A stretch of DNA of 5,164 nt from Bdellovibrionaceae bacterium UBA2466 (GTDB taxonomy: Bacteria; Bdellovibrionota; FAC87; UBA2466): NCBI GenBank assembly GCA_002342225.1, contig DDPO01000127.1, forward strand, positions 1-5,164, given 5' to 3'. Under the pieces are notes generated by a model that did no database searches, was not told the DNA's origin, and saw only the letters and a program-made list of their open reading frames with translations. Shown here piece by piece: positions 1-5,164 of the stretch (its first letter is position 1; every line of letters begins with the position of its first letter). Both the position numbers and the translations under genes were made by a program.

Positions 1-1
1 T

Positions 2-1123
2 ATTTGTATAAGAAGCAGCCCCCATCGGGCCGGCTCGGAAGAAACACCATGGGAAGATTTTTTTGACGAAGACTCTGGTTTCATCCGTTACTTCGGAGAT
101 AACAAGCCAGACATGGGGCCTCCCGAGGAGGCAGATGGAAATAAAGTGCTGCTAGAGCAGCATGTTCTTCATGCTTCCGAGAAGGAGTCGGAACGGAGAC
201 GCGCAGTGCCTATTTTGGCATTCCAAGCCGTAAAGACCGACGGCCGGATCAAGGGGAATTTAAAGTTCTGCGGGGTGTGCTTGTTGGAAAAGGTCGAAAG
301 AGTTACTCAGTACGACTCGAGTAGAGAAAAGTATTTCACGAACTATGTTTTTAGCCTTTGCGTGCTCTCACTGTCGAAAGAGGATGAGTGTTTTTATTGG
401 CAATGGATTAATGATCGCCGAGATTCATCAATCTCCTTAGAGAAGGCAAATAAACATGCCCCAAGTGCATGGAGGGTCTGGCTAAGAAAAGGGGCGGAAA
501 AGAAAAGTCAGTATCAAAGAAATGTTTTAAAACGAGATGTTGTCAAAAAGGACGATAGGGTGCTTTCGCGAAACTCCAAAGAGTTTCAGGTGCTGAACAG
601 AATTTACACTTTCTACAAGCACAAGAAGCATAATTTTGAATTTCTTGCAGCCCTCATTATAAGCAGAATTTTCAAGTCACAAGGCCATACGTATTTGCAC
701 GGCTGGGTAAGCGAAAAGTCAGGAGATGGTGGCGTTGATTTTGTAGGCAGACTTGATTTGATAGGCGGACTTACACGTGTAAAGGTAATTGTTTTGGGGC
801 AGGCCAAGTGTGAAAAAATGAACAAGGCAACAGGAGGCCTCCACATTGCCCGGACTGTCGCCCGGCTTAAAAGAGGCTGGGTTGGGGCCTACGTGACAAC
901 AGGTATTTTTTCAGAGCCTGTTCAAGAAGAGATTCTGGAGGACAAATATCCCCTTCTTCTTGTTGATGGAAAAAAGATTGCTGAAGAGGTGCTGGCTTGG
1001 ATTTCTGAAAAAGGCCAGGATGTCAAAGATCTCGAGGCCTTTCTCCAGGACGTTGAATCAAGAAAAAGGCAGGAGCGGAAACGCCCTGATGACATTCTGT
1101 TTTTTCCTTCAGGTCGCGAATAA
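2..1123 (+). CDS. AspBHI/Mrr-type modification-dependent restriction endonuclease, 5' partial
   Basis: The frame is open from base 2, and the 37 codons before the first ATG (113) read as conserved protein (WEDFFDEDSGFIRYFGDNK), so the true start is left of the window and 113 is an internal Met. Counting from that Met, the first ~150 residues fit the N-terminal recognition domain of AspBHI-like enzymes. Residues ~175-295 are an Mrr-type PD-(D/E)XK nuclease domain: GDGGVD with Asp209, then LGQAK with Gln230 and Lys232, followed by a conserved ARTVARLKRGWVGAYVTTG block. Family members cleave DNA near 5-methylcytosine in particular contexts; the specificity here cannot be read. The last ~35 residues are a charged tail. 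The 3' end overlaps the end of the convergent vsr gene by 101 bp. The nuclease call is firm; the AspBHI assignment of the N-terminal half is from memory of the family and is somewhat less sure. Confidence 0.85.
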   Translation: MCIRSSPHRAGSEETPWEDFFDEDSGFIRYFGDNKPDMGPPEEADGNKVLLEQHVLHASEKESERRRAVPILAFQAVKTDGRIKGNLKFCGVCLLEKVERVTQYDSSREKYFTNYVFSLCVLSLSKEDECFYWQWINDRRDSSISLEKANKHAPSAWRVWLRKGAEKKSQYQRNVLKRDVVKKDDRVLSRNSKEFQVLNRIYTFYKHKKHNFEFLAALIISRIFKSQGHTYLHGWVSEKSGDGGVDFVGRLDLIGGLTRVKVIVLGQAKCEKMNKATGGLHIARTVARLKRGWVGAYVTTGIFSEPVQEEILEDKYPLLLVDGKKIAEEVLAWISEKGQDVKDLEAFLQDVESRKRQERKRPDDILFFPSGRE

Positions 1124-1538
1124 TCTTTTCGACTTTTTGTGGGTTTCTGAAAGAGCACTCTTTTAATCGAATTACACGCCAACCAAGCTTTCTTAAATTC
1201 AAGCCTGTGGCCCTGTCCCGCCTCTTGTTGGCCTCAATTTTTTTTCTCCAGTAATTTCGATTCTGCTTAGGCAATCGGAAACACCTGGGGCATCCGTGCC
1301 AAAAACACCCGTCCACAAACACCGCTACCTTCTGCCTCAGGAAAGCGAAGTCCGGCCGACCCGGGATCAGCAAATGCCTTCTCCAACCCCTTATCCCCTC
1401 CGCTCGCATCAACCTGGCCAGTCTGACCTCCGTGCTTATGTTGCCCTTGGCCCGGATCCGGGACATCACCCAAGACCGATCGGCCCGTGAAAAACAGTCG
1501 GTAGCTATGAAAACTTTTCTTTTAGGGTAGGACCGCAA
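1023..1538 (-). CDS. vsr: Very short patch repair (Vsr) endonuclease
   Basis: Vsr nicks 5' of the T in T:G mismatches formed when 5-methylcytosine deaminates, starting repair back to C:G. The conserved domain starts at DCFSRADRSWVMSRIR (codons from about 1499 leftward) and continues through STE, GWRRH, GRPDFAF (catalytic Asp), VDGCFWHGCPRC (Cys/His of the structural zinc site), YWRKKI and GWRVIRLKEC (last zinc Cys). The frame extends to an ATG at 1619, but that would add ~40 residues not typical of the family, overlap the divergent gene, and has no ribosome binding site. The TTG at 1538, with AGGA just upstream, is the only other usual start before the domain and gives 171 aa; the choice is tentative. 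The ~25-residue tail after KIIRDLKEK overlaps the convergent AspBHI-like gene. Its presence implies that the neighbouring C5 methyltransferase is its mutagenic partner. Function is secure; the start is not. Confidence 0.9.
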   Translation of the reverse strand: MRSYPKRKVFIATDCFSRADRSWVMSRIRAKGNISTEVRLARLMRAEGIRGWRRHLLIPGRPDFAFLRQKVAVFVDGCFWHGCPRCFRLPKQNRNYWRKKIEANKRRDRATGLNLRKLGWRVIRLKECSFRNPQKVEKIIRDLKEKTECHQGVSAPAFFLIQRPGERPRDL

Positions 1539-1560
1539 TTGTCCTAGGATTTTCCCTAAA
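1521..1560. promoter_or_regulatory. Nested inverted repeat between vsr and the rightward operon (operator candidate)
   Basis: Two perfect inverted repeats are nested. Outer arms are TTTAGGG (1521-1527) and CCCTAAA (1554-1560). Inner arms are TAGGAC (1528-1533) and GTCCTA (1541-1546) around CGCAATT. The candidate TTG start of vsr (1538) lies in the central loop, and the ATG of the divergent gene is 17 bp to the right. Symmetry and position suggest a protein-binding site controlling divergent transcription. No clear -35/-10 pair could be fixed here, and no regulator gene is visible in the window. Confidence 0.45.
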
Positions 1561-1576
1561 TAATCACGTATTGAAA

Positions 1577-2215
1577 ATGAAATCGGTTTTTTATGTGAAA
1601 AACAGTAATTTGTTGTCATTTAATAAAGCGCCAAAGATTTGTAGCCTCTTATTAAGAGGCGATTACACTCCTCCTTCAGAGATGAAGGCAAGTATCTGGA
1701 AGTCAATAGGAATGGGGGTAACAGAGGTTCCTCTTCCCCCCTCAATTCTTGCCCAGATCAAAAAAGAAATACCCGATGATTTGCACGCGCTAAAATATGT
1801 AGTTTTCGATCTCTCCACCAAAAATCAAAAAGGCGCAGCTCAGAACGACCTTGATCAAATACTCTCAATTGCCGATACCGCGAAACAATACAGCCTAAAT
1901 CAGATTGAATTTAGAAATGCTTGCAGAAATTTCTTAAAACCGAATTCCCCTGAAACCATCCAAGGTTTAACTGAACAAAAAAAACAGGACGTCAAAAAGG
2001 GGAAGGTCGCCCCTTTGGCAACGTCCTTTTTGCCTGCCCCAAAACCAGGCTTGATTTTATATCGCCGAGACAGTAGACGCCGTGGCTCTTGTTCAGTGGT
2101 GGCTGTCGCGGATGGCGTCGCCTCAGTTAGATGGCATCACAACAATAAAGTCACCAAGATCGCGGTAAAGAACCTCCGCAGTCCGAGGTTATATTCCACA
2201 AAAAAGATTTTTTGA
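1577..2215 (+). CDS. Hypothetical protein, translationally coupled to the methyltransferase
   Basis: I do not recognise this protein. From the ATG at 1577 it is 212 aa; a TTG at 1571 is in frame. Neither has a Shine-Dalgarno sequence. Internal ATGs at 1682 and 1712 are alternatives; the one at 1712 has GGAAG nine bases upstream and would leave the palindrome at 1644-1660 in the leader. The middle (EVPLPPSILAQIKKEIPDD, then DLDQILSIADTAKQYSLNQ) looks mixed alpha/beta, followed by a Lys-rich linker. The last ~55 residues (GLILYRRDSRRRG, then SVVAVADGVASVRWHHN) look like a small basic beta-barrel such as an SH3/Tudor/KOW-type fold, which could bind nucleic acid; that is inference. No nuclease motif, signal peptide or membrane segment is seen. 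Its stop overlaps the methyltransferase start (TGATG), so the two are probably made together. It may be an accessory or control protein of the restriction system. Confidence 0.7.
   Translation: MKSVFYVKNSNLLSFNKAPKICSLLLRGDYTPPSEMKASIWKSIGMGVTEVPLPPSILAQIKKEIPDDLHALKYVVFDLSTKNQKGAAQNDLDQILSIADTAKQYSLNQIEFRNACRNFLKPNSPETIQGLTEQKKQDVKKGKVAPLATSFLPAPKPGLILYRRDSRRRGSCSVVAVADGVASVRWHHNNKVTKIAVKNLRSPRLYSTKKIF
1644..1660. repeat. Perfect 17-nt palindrome (operator or RNA hairpin candidate)
   Basis: GCCTCTTA and TAAGAGGC form perfect 8-bp arms around a single central T. It lies near the 5' end of the hypothetical reading frame, or in its leader if translation starts at 1682 or 1712. One-base spacing favours a dimeric protein-binding site over an RNA hairpin. 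No T-run follows, so it is not a terminator. Confidence 0.5.
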
Positions 2216-2217
2216 TG
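2213..2217 (+). promoter_or_regulatory. TGATG stop-start overlap (translational coupling)
   Basis: TGA (2213-2215) ends the hypothetical gene and ATG (2215-2217) begins the methyltransferase. The sequence just upstream (CCACAAAAAAGATTTTT) carries no convincing Shine-Dalgarno, so methyltransferase synthesis probably depends on ribosomes finishing the upstream gene. Confidence 0.7.
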
Positions 2218-3273
2218 AAAAACGGAAAGCACGAAGAGCCAACTGTTGGAAGCCTCTACGCCGGAATCGGCGGGATTTGTCGCGCTTTTGAAAATGCCGG
2301 GGCGAAGCTTCTTTGGGCTAATGAATTCGATCCCCATGCTCAATTAACGTACAAGAGAAACTTTCAACACACACTCCTGACAAAAGATATTTCTTACTAC
2401 GAAGAACGCTTGGATCAACTTGTTTCGAAAAATGCCCCGCTGGGGGAGCGTATTTTAAGACCTGATATTTTAACGTCTGGTTTCCCGTGCCAGGCCTTCT
2501 CAATCGCAGGGCGGCGTCTGGGATTTGAAGATCTCAGAGGACTTCACTTTTTTAAGACCATGAGTTTTCTAGAGAAACTCCAGCCAAGTGCCTACTTATT
2601 TGAAAATGTCAAAAATCTACAAAGCCATAACAAAGGCGACACAATCGAAACTATTAAAGATACAATTCACAAGGCCGGTTACTCATACGTTATCAGGGTT
2701 TTGAACACGATGATTTTTGGCAATGTCCCCCAAAATAGGGAAAGGGTATTTATTGTCGGTTTTAAGGGCGAAGCTCATTTTAATAATCCGGAACATAATA
2801 AAATGGCATCTACGCTTTCGGCGCCGAGAACAGAGGCTTTTTTAAGTCTTTTTCCAAAACCAGTGCCTTTGAAGAAATCTGTTAGGGATTTGTTGCAGGA
2901 TAAGGTCGATCAGGTTTATTACTATAAAAGGTTTAGTTGTTACAAAACCCTCCAATCTTTTGTAAAAAAGACCCACACTGTTTACCAATGGAGGCGAGTT
3001 TACGCCCGAGAAAACAAAAGTAATGTATGTCCAACATTAACAGCAAATATGGGTACGGGGGGCCACAATGTTCCCCTAGTTCTTGACTCAAAGGGAATTC
3101 GCAAATTAACACCGAGGGAATGCGCCAGATTTCAGGGCTTTAAGGATCGCGAGTTAATATTTCCAAAAAACATGGCCAAAAGCCACCTTTACAAGCAATT
3201 GGGCAATTCCGTAACTGTTCCTGTTGTTGAAAGGCTTGCGCATGCAATTATTCAATCTATTAAAACTTCTTAA
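2215..3273 (+). CDS. dcm: DNA (cytosine-5-)-methyltransferase
   Basis: Transfers a methyl group from S-adenosylmethionine to C5 of cytosine in a short target sequence. In the 352-aa product the C5-methyltransferase motifs appear in order: I SLYAGIGG (13-20, cofactor loop), IV SGFPCQAFS (88-96, catalytic Cys92), VI FENVKNL (129-135, Glu130), VIII PQNRERVFIVG (172-182), IX LTPRECARFQGF (298-309), and X YKQLGNSVTVPV (326-337). Target recognition lies around residues 210-290 and includes TANMGTGGHNVP. Length is normal, and it looks active. The ATG at 2215 shares its A with the TGA of the upstream gene; a TTG at 2212 is also in frame. No good ribosome binding site is seen, which fits translational coupling. 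The symbol is used in the general sense: this is a restriction-modification enzyme, not the orphan CCWGG enzyme of E. coli. Target unknown; if its partner is the Bsp6I-like enzyme, GCNGC is the first guess. Confidence 0.97.
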   Translation: MKNGKHEEPTVGSLYAGIGGICRAFENAGAKLLWANEFDPHAQLTYKRNFQHTLLTKDISYYEERLDQLVSKNAPLGERILRPDILTSGFPCQAFSIAGRRLGFEDLRGLHFFKTMSFLEKLQPSAYLFENVKNLQSHNKGDTIETIKDTIHKAGYSYVIRVLNTMIFGNVPQNRERVFIVGFKGEAHFNNPEHNKMASTLSAPRTEAFLSLFPKPVPLKKSVRDLLQDKVDQVYYYKRFSCYKTLQSFVKKTHTVYQWRRVYARENKSNVCPTLTANMGTGGHNVPLVLDSKGIRKLTPRECARFQGFKDRELIFPKNMAKSHLYKQLGNSVTVPVVERLAHAIIQSIKTS

Positions 3274-3281
3274 GAGTTTTT

Positions 3282-4202
3282 ATGTTTTCAGGCAAAGCTT
3301 ACAAAAGAACTGTATATAAGGTAAATAAATTAGGAATTGGCAAAACTTTTGAATCTCAATCAAAAGGTTTAAACAGAGCACGAAAAAATGCTTTTTTAAA
3401 AAAATCAAGTTCTCGTCTTGAAAGACTTAAAAGAAAAAAGGGCTTTCAGAATAGCTTAATGACTTTTTGGGATGATTTTCATAAATTAAACCCAAGAGCA
3501 CCAAAAAGAGTAGCAATTGAACTTTTATCAAATAAGCATCAAATTTATAAATATCATCTTGAGAAAGCTCTTAAGAAGTTGTTTTTTATAAGCCTCAACT
3601 CTGAGCTCTTTCAGAATTCCAACTATTTAGGTTCTCATTTTTTTGAATGTAATATTTGGGAAAGAATTTTTGTTCCATTTTTCAAGGCTCAGCCTTCTTT
3701 ATCTGTTATAAAGAATGACTTTAAGAAGATTCTTAGAGGTTCATTTTTTTTAGCTTCGCAGGGTGGCTTTTCTAAGAACGTCCTCGACAATGAATCGGGG
3801 GTTCAAGAAGCCAATGCGGGAGATGCAGCGCAGTTTTTATTTTTAGGAAGAGCCATTCTTGCAGGGTTGAATTGCTCAAACGTAGATGTTCGTTCAAGCA
3901 AGTATGATGCTATTATTGATCAAAATGGTTGCCTGAAGAGATTGCAAATTAAAGGCCTTGAAGGGGGAAGTGCTTCTTTCTTTACAAGAACTCGCGGCGG
4001 ACAAGGTGTTGACTCAGATCATGAGCGGAATAGACCGAAAAGAGTTACTAAGCGGGATTGCGATTTTTTTATTGTCGTAAACAAGTCAAATGCTGTTTGC
4101 TACAATATACCTATTTCCTTTATTGAAAAACTGCCTGAGCGAAAAGCGCGTTCATGTCCTCTTGTCGAGCTGGAGAGATACAAGGAAGATTGGAGTTTTT
4201 AG
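3282..4202 (+). CDS. PD-(D/E)XK superfamily nuclease, probable restriction endonuclease of unknown family
   Basis: A 306-aa protein with no family I can name. The C-terminal part (about 178-285) has the layout of a PD-(D/E)XK nuclease: a helix GDAAQFLFLGRAILAG, then SSKYDAIID with Asp209, then RLQIKG with Gln222-x-Lys224, followed by a DFFIVVN strand and a YNIPIS segment. This resembles the D...QxK cores of I-Ssp6803I-like and several type II enzymes. The first ~150 residues are Lys/Arg- and aromatic-rich with no recognised domain, and may bind DNA. The ATG is 8 bp after the methyltransferase stop; AAGAG, overlapping that stop, serves as a weak ribosome binding site, so it sits in the same operon. 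The gene is clearly more A/T-rich than the methyltransferase, suggesting separate origin. It could be the methyltransferase's cognate restriction enzyme or an additional nuclease; the Bsp6I-like gene competes for that role. The nuclease core is well supported, the role is inferred. Confidence 0.72.
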   Translation: MFSGKAYKRTVYKVNKLGIGKTFESQSKGLNRARKNAFLKKSSSRLERLKRKKGFQNSLMTFWDDFHKLNPRAPKRVAIELLSNKHQIYKYHLEKALKKLFFISLNSELFQNSNYLGSHFFECNIWERIFVPFFKAQPSLSVIKNDFKKILRGSFFLASQGGFSKNVLDNESGVQEANAGDAAQFLFLGRAILAGLNCSNVDVRSSKYDAIIDQNGCLKRLQIKGLEGGSASFFTRTRGGQGVDSDHERNRPKRVTKRDCDFFIVVNKSNAVCYNIPISFIEKLPERKARSCPLVELERYKEDWSF

Positions 4203-4215
4203 TTTTTTGCAATTT

Positions 4216-4788
4216 TTAAAGTCTGCCCGTGCAGGTAGGTGGTATACCAAATTTCCGAATAATAGAATCGTAGATACTAAAACGAGGTCTTTGGTGGGCT
4301 TTTTGTTTGTCTCTCACAGTTTGACCTTTGCCTTTGTTCACATTTTGATTTGAGATAAGTTCATTAGGAATAAGGTAGATATCGAATGACCCGTCCCATT
4401 TTCCTTGTCGAAAGAAATCAACAAAATAGATATCATCCCATTGGGTTCTCGGTCCGAAACTTGTCAAATCAGGAATTACTGAACATGCCTTAATTTGGAC
4501 GCGCTTTCTCCTGTCTAAATCATAAACATCAAATGACTGGCTTCCTTTTGTTTGTTTGGTCTTTAAGACTTTAACAAAACCCAAGGTAAGACAAACTGCT
4601 GATTCCGATAGTCCATCTGGAATATTCAAGTACCTTGAACCGATCTTTTTTAATTTTTCGGATAGAGCTCTCCATTCATTGTAGATTTCTTTCAAAATTG
4701 CCCTGTCGCTCTCATCGAAGACAGCGCAATCGGCCAAAACAAAGCCACTAGTATCAGCTAAATAGATCTTTTTTTGTTCAACCTTCAT
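4216..4788 (-). CDS. Bsp6I-family type II restriction endonuclease
   Basis: At 190 aa this has the usual size of Bsp6I-type endonucleases, which cut unmethylated double-stranded DNA; prototype Bsp6I recognises GCNGC. Seen in order: LNIPDGLSES (54-63, Glu62 as first acidic residue), SFDVYDLDRRKRVQIKACS (85-103, Asp87 and Gln98-Ile-Lys100, the D...QxK catalytic core), DLTSFGP and WDDIYFVDF (107-125), DGSFDIYLI (132-140) and RPRFSIYDSII (167-177). The whole domain is present, so it looks intact. The ATG at 4788 is preceded by AGGAAG four bases upstream (4793-4798). It is transcribed against the methyltransferase operon, with 13 bp between its stop and that of the 306-aa nuclease, so it can be regulated separately, as is common for restriction genes. 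Partner methyltransferase is most likely the C5 enzyme at 2215-3273. Family recognition is by motif memory; site specificity is only a guess. Confidence 0.85.
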   Translation of the reverse strand: MKVEQKKIYLADTSGFVLADCAVFDESDRAILKEIYNEWRALSEKLKKIGSRYLNIPDGLSESAVCLTLGFVKVLKTKQTKGSQSFDVYDLDRRKRVQIKACSVIPDLTSFGPRTQWDDIYFVDFFRQGKWDGSFDIYLIPNELISNQNVNKGKGQTVRDKQKAHQRPRFSIYDSIIRKFGIPPTCTGRL

Positions 4789-4813
4789 ATCGCTTCCTGA
4801 ACAGTCTTATACA

Positions 4814-4841
4814 TTAATAATTAACATTTCCCGAAACACAA
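4814..4841 (-). promoter_or_regulatory. Possible sigma70-type promoter for the Bsp6I-like gene
   Basis: Read on the minus strand, TTGTGT (4836-4841) and TATTAA (4814-4819) are 16 bp apart and lie in an A/T-rich patch just upstream of the gene, which would give a leader of roughly 20 bases before the ATG at 4788. An alternative -10, TATAAG (4806-4811), has a poorer -35 partner. Matches are partial. Confidence 0.3.
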
Positions 4842-4926
4842 GATCAGCGGATTAACCGAAAGATTGAAAGATGAATTTTGGCCAATTTACATCCTCCCAG
4901 GTTGCCATAGAGGGTAGGACATCCGC

Positions 4927-4956
4927 GGGGCTAGCCCCTGCTTGGTGGAAAGGGGC
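4927..4956. repeat. G/C-rich overlapping inverted repeats downstream of the toxin gene
   Basis: GGGGCTAGCCCC (4927-4938) is a perfect 12-bp palindrome. Its right half also pairs with a second downstream copy: GCCCCT (4934-4939) with AGGGGC (4951-4956) around an 11-nt loop. The element starts a few bases past the toxin stop codon (minus strand), where a terminator would be expected, but no T-run follows on either strand. It could be a terminator lacking a U-tract, or a remnant of a repeat element. Confidence 0.35.
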
Positions 4957-4960
4957 AGGT

Positions 4961-5164
4961 TTAAGTGGAAGTAGGTCTGGAGCGTCTGGCCGTCTCAGAA
5001 TCCCGCCTCGCCCCGTGGAGAACTGCCAAGACCACCACCGAGCGCTCTTTCTCATCGGCCCGATAAACAATCCGGTAAGGGAAACTGTCCGGATAGCACC
5101 ACCGAATGCCCTGGCCTACCGGCTTCACGGCGCTCAACAAAGGATTGGACTTTAGGCGGTCCCA
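4961..5164 (-). CDS. RelE/ParE-family toxin, C-terminal fragment (5' end outside window)
   Basis: On the minus strand the frame is open from the right edge to TAA at 4961-4963, giving 67 codons. It reads RLKSNPLL, then VKPVGQGIRW, DSFPYRIVYRADEKERSVVVLAVLHGARRD. The FPYRIVYR strand, the VVVLAVLHGARR strand-plus-basic ending, and the preceding loop are typical of the C-terminal half of ParE/RelE-type toxins, which inhibit DNA gyrase (ParE) or cleave ribosome-bound mRNA (RelE). Which applies cannot be told here. The last ~14 residues (SETARRSRPTST) are an unconserved tail. The start and the antitoxin gene, normally just upstream or overlapping, would lie to the right of the window. The gene is G/C-rich, unlike the Bsp6I-like gene to its left. 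Confidence 0.75.
   Translation of the reverse strand, partial: WDRLKSNPLLSAVKPVGQGIRWCYPDSFPYRIVYRADEKERSVVVLAVLHGARRDSETARRSRPTST

Noticed and set aside
148..162. GCTGC/GCAGC inverted repeat, two GCNGC sites close together
   Set aside because: It lies well inside conserved coding sequence and consists of short common pentamers; no reason to see it as a control site.
1267..1490. Short frames of 64-68 codons on both strands inside vsr
   Set aside because: They are shadows of the strongly conserved Vsr frame.
3392..3404. T6A7 run in the 306-aa nuclease gene, containing an in-frame TTTAAAA slippery heptamer
   Set aside because: The gene is A/T-rich throughout, the tracts are short for phase variation, and no downstream stimulatory structure or meaningful alternative frame is evident.
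4203..4234. T-rich gap between convergent genes with a CTGC/GCAG hairpin (4223-4234) as a terminator
   Set aside because: The stem is only 4 bp, lies inside the Bsp6I-like coding region, and is not directly followed by a T-run in the needed direction.
4090..4353. Plus-strand 87-codon frame spanning the convergent gene ends
   Set aside because: It overlaps the 3' ends of two supported nuclease genes in other frames and has no recognisable features.
1478..5062. ATCGGCCCG shared near 1478 and 5054 as possible island-flanking repeats
   Set aside because: Nine bases shared in 5 kb is expected by chance, and both copies lie inside coding genes.
4871..5155. Plus-strand 94-codon frame, and a minus-strand 72-codon frame at 4852-5070
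   Set aside because: Both are in other frames of the toxin region, which has a recognisable RelE/ParE protein on the minus strand; neither resembles a known protein.

Overview
This is a bacterial defence-island fragment. The phylum cannot be told from the sequence. Nearly all of it codes for DNA modification and restriction: a 5' truncated modification-dependent restriction endonuclease of the AspBHI/Mrr type (+), a Vsr mismatch endonuclease (-), an unrecognised 212-codon protein (+), a C5-cytosine DNA methyltransferase (+), a PD-(D/E)XK nuclease of unknown family (+) and a Bsp6I-family restriction endonuclease (-). At the right edge is the C-terminal end of a RelE/ParE-type toxin (-).

Layout. 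Positions 2-1123 hold the AspBHI-like gene, whose reading frame is open to the left edge, so its start lies outside the window. It converges on vsr (stop at 1023), and the two overlap tail to tail by 101 bp. Between vsr and the next rightward gene lie a nested inverted repeat (1521-1560) and a perfect 17-nt palindrome (1644-1660). Both are operator candidates, and both make the starts of vsr and the 212-codon gene uncertain. The hypothetical gene, the methyltransferase and the 306-aa nuclease run rightward as a tight operon: a TGATG stop/start overlap at 2213-2217, then an 8-bp gap. The Bsp6I-like gene meets them convergently with 13 bp between stops. About 170 bp of intergenic DNA with G/C-rich hairpins then separates it from the toxin gene.

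How the parts may work together. The C5 methyltransferase with all its usual motifs, plus Vsr (which repairs the T:G mismatches left when 5-methylcytosine deaminates) and a Bsp6I-type endonuclease, makes a coherent type II restriction-modification system. The Bsp6I prototype cuts GCNGC and is paired with a C5 methyltransferase. The 306-aa nuclease and the coupled 212-codon protein have no obvious place in that scheme and are the most novel part of the window. The AspBHI-like enzyme would attack foreign DNA carrying 5-methylcytosine-type modification, so its specificity must avoid the sites this methyltransferase modifies.

Composition changes along the window. The two ends, the vsr region and the toxin are G/C-rich, while the 306-aa nuclease gene and the Bsp6I-like gene are clearly A/T-rich. 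This suggests a mosaic built by successive transfers. No tRNA, rRNA, CRISPR array, transposase or integrase was seen.
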